From Oscillospiraceae bacterium (GTDB taxonomy: Bacteria; Bacillota; Clostridia; Oscillospirales; Oscillospiraceae), in assembly GCA_022793095.1 (NCBI GenBank), contig JAAWCD010000092.1, positions 1 to 38,810 on the forward strand: a DNA stretch of 38,810 nt, read 5' to 3'. The position numbers were made by a program, and so were the translations under genes. Positions 38,511 to 38,810 of the stretch are shown in pieces. Positions within the stretch are counted from its first letter, which is position 1. Every line of letters begins with the position of its first letter. The notes beneath the pieces were generated by a model that did not search any database, was not told where the DNA came from, and saw only the letters and a list, made by a program, of their open reading frames with translations.

Positions 38511-38810
38511 CTATTTTGTCCTGTAAGGGGCTTGAGACCTTCGGAGTTTTGAGCAGGGGGATAGCGTGAAAGGGGGGCGGAGCCCCCGCTTTCGCGTGCA
38601 GTCACCCGCCCGCAGGCGACCGGTTCCGGCAGAAGGCCGAAACCGGCTTCCAAGCAGCTGACAGCGTCAGCTTCTTTAAAGAAGCAAAAAGAACTTTAAA
38701 CTATTTTGTCCTGTAAGGGGCTTGAGACCTTCGGAGTTTTGAGCAGGGGGATAGTGTGAAAGGGGGGCGGAGCCCCCGCTTTCGCGTGCAGTCACCCGCC
38801 CGCAGGCGAC
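38488..38810 (+). mobile_element. Tandem variant of element B (B4)
   Basis: Bases 38488-38620 and 38678-38810 are 133-bp direct copies with one difference (GATAGCGTG/GATAGTGTG), offset by 190 bp; the second runs off the window. The core from GGGGGATAG through the GGGGGGCGGAGCCCCC stem to GCAGGCGAC matches elements B1-B3. The AT-rich part differs. The next stem is CCGGTTCCGGC/GCCGAAACCGG instead of CTGATTTCGTCA/TGACGAAATCAG: the sequence is changed but pairing is kept. The units are separated by a repeat A-like hairpin, as B1-B3 are flanked by terminator hairpins. Confidence 0.7.

Noticed and set aside
7979-38700. Repeat A copies considered as a dispersed CRISPR or IS ends
   Set aside because: Spacing is kilobases, there are no regular spacers, no cas genes and no transposase.
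38488-38810. The tandem 133-bp repeat considered as a CRISPR array
   Set aside because: The unit is too long, only two copies are visible, and the intervening 57 bp forms structured hairpins rather than a unique spacer.

Overview
This window looks like chromosome of a GC-rich, spore-forming gut clostridium of the Oscillospiraceae type (Flavonifractor/Lawsonibacter/Oscillibacter-like). That placement is inferred from gene content and order: M50 peptidase-scpA-scpB-DUF2953-ytfJ-dacF-rluB, carD-ispD-ispF, a T-box upstream of pheS, and strongly GC-ending codons. No rRNA, tRNA, CRISPR array, phage module or transposase gene was seen.

Layout. 1-3.7 kb: a ferredoxin fragment, then a small ferredoxin plus AprA/fumarate-reductase-like flavoprotein facing a LysR regulator. 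3.9-7.1 kb: ispF, ispD, carD and a DUF4349 lipoprotein (minus). 7.2-9.3 kb: an amidase, a tetranucleotide repeat tract and an unrecognised AT-richer gene. 9.4-13.3 kb: LysR, short-chain dehydrogenase and a BaiCD/FldZ-type enoate reductase. 13.6-19.6 kb: LysR-trxB-trx-arylsulfate sulfotransferase (minus), divergent from an anion permease. 19.9-22.4 kb: an Lsa-type ABC-F gene behind an attenuator, and a GreA-type factor. 22.4-30.4 kb: a candidate sRNA, pepF, rluB, dacF, ytfJ, DUF2953, scpB, scpA, an M50 peptidase and a truncated radical-SAM gene. 30.4-36 kb: deoC, a small membrane protein, an MFS carrier, a split TauE/SafE exporter, a hexapeptide acyltransferase, superoxide reductase and PerR. 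36-38.8 kb: a padR gene between long inverted repeats, then T-box-pheS and a tandem repeat at the window end.

How the genes work together. The left half reads as anaerobic redox metabolism under three LysR regulators: reduction of unsaturated or aromatic substrates (ferredoxin/flavoprotein, SDR/enoate reductase) and sulfuryl transfer between phenols (sulfotransferase with a thioredoxin pair and an anion carrier). The right half is housekeeping: chromosome condensation, cell wall and sporulation, translation and oxygen defence.

The most striking content is non-coding. A roughly 180-195 bp, hairpin-rich element sits between convergent gene pairs at three places. Each time it is flanked by two identical copies of a 30-37 nt terminator hairpin, and that hairpin differs from site to site. 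This is what insertion into a terminator with duplication of the whole hairpin would leave. A variant copy is tandemly repeated after pheS, with compensatory changes in one stem. A second family, an AT-rich hairpin with an A-rich tail, occurs about twelve times. Other small repeat families occur at gene ends and around padR. The ABC-F leader shows all parts of ribosome-mediated attenuation.
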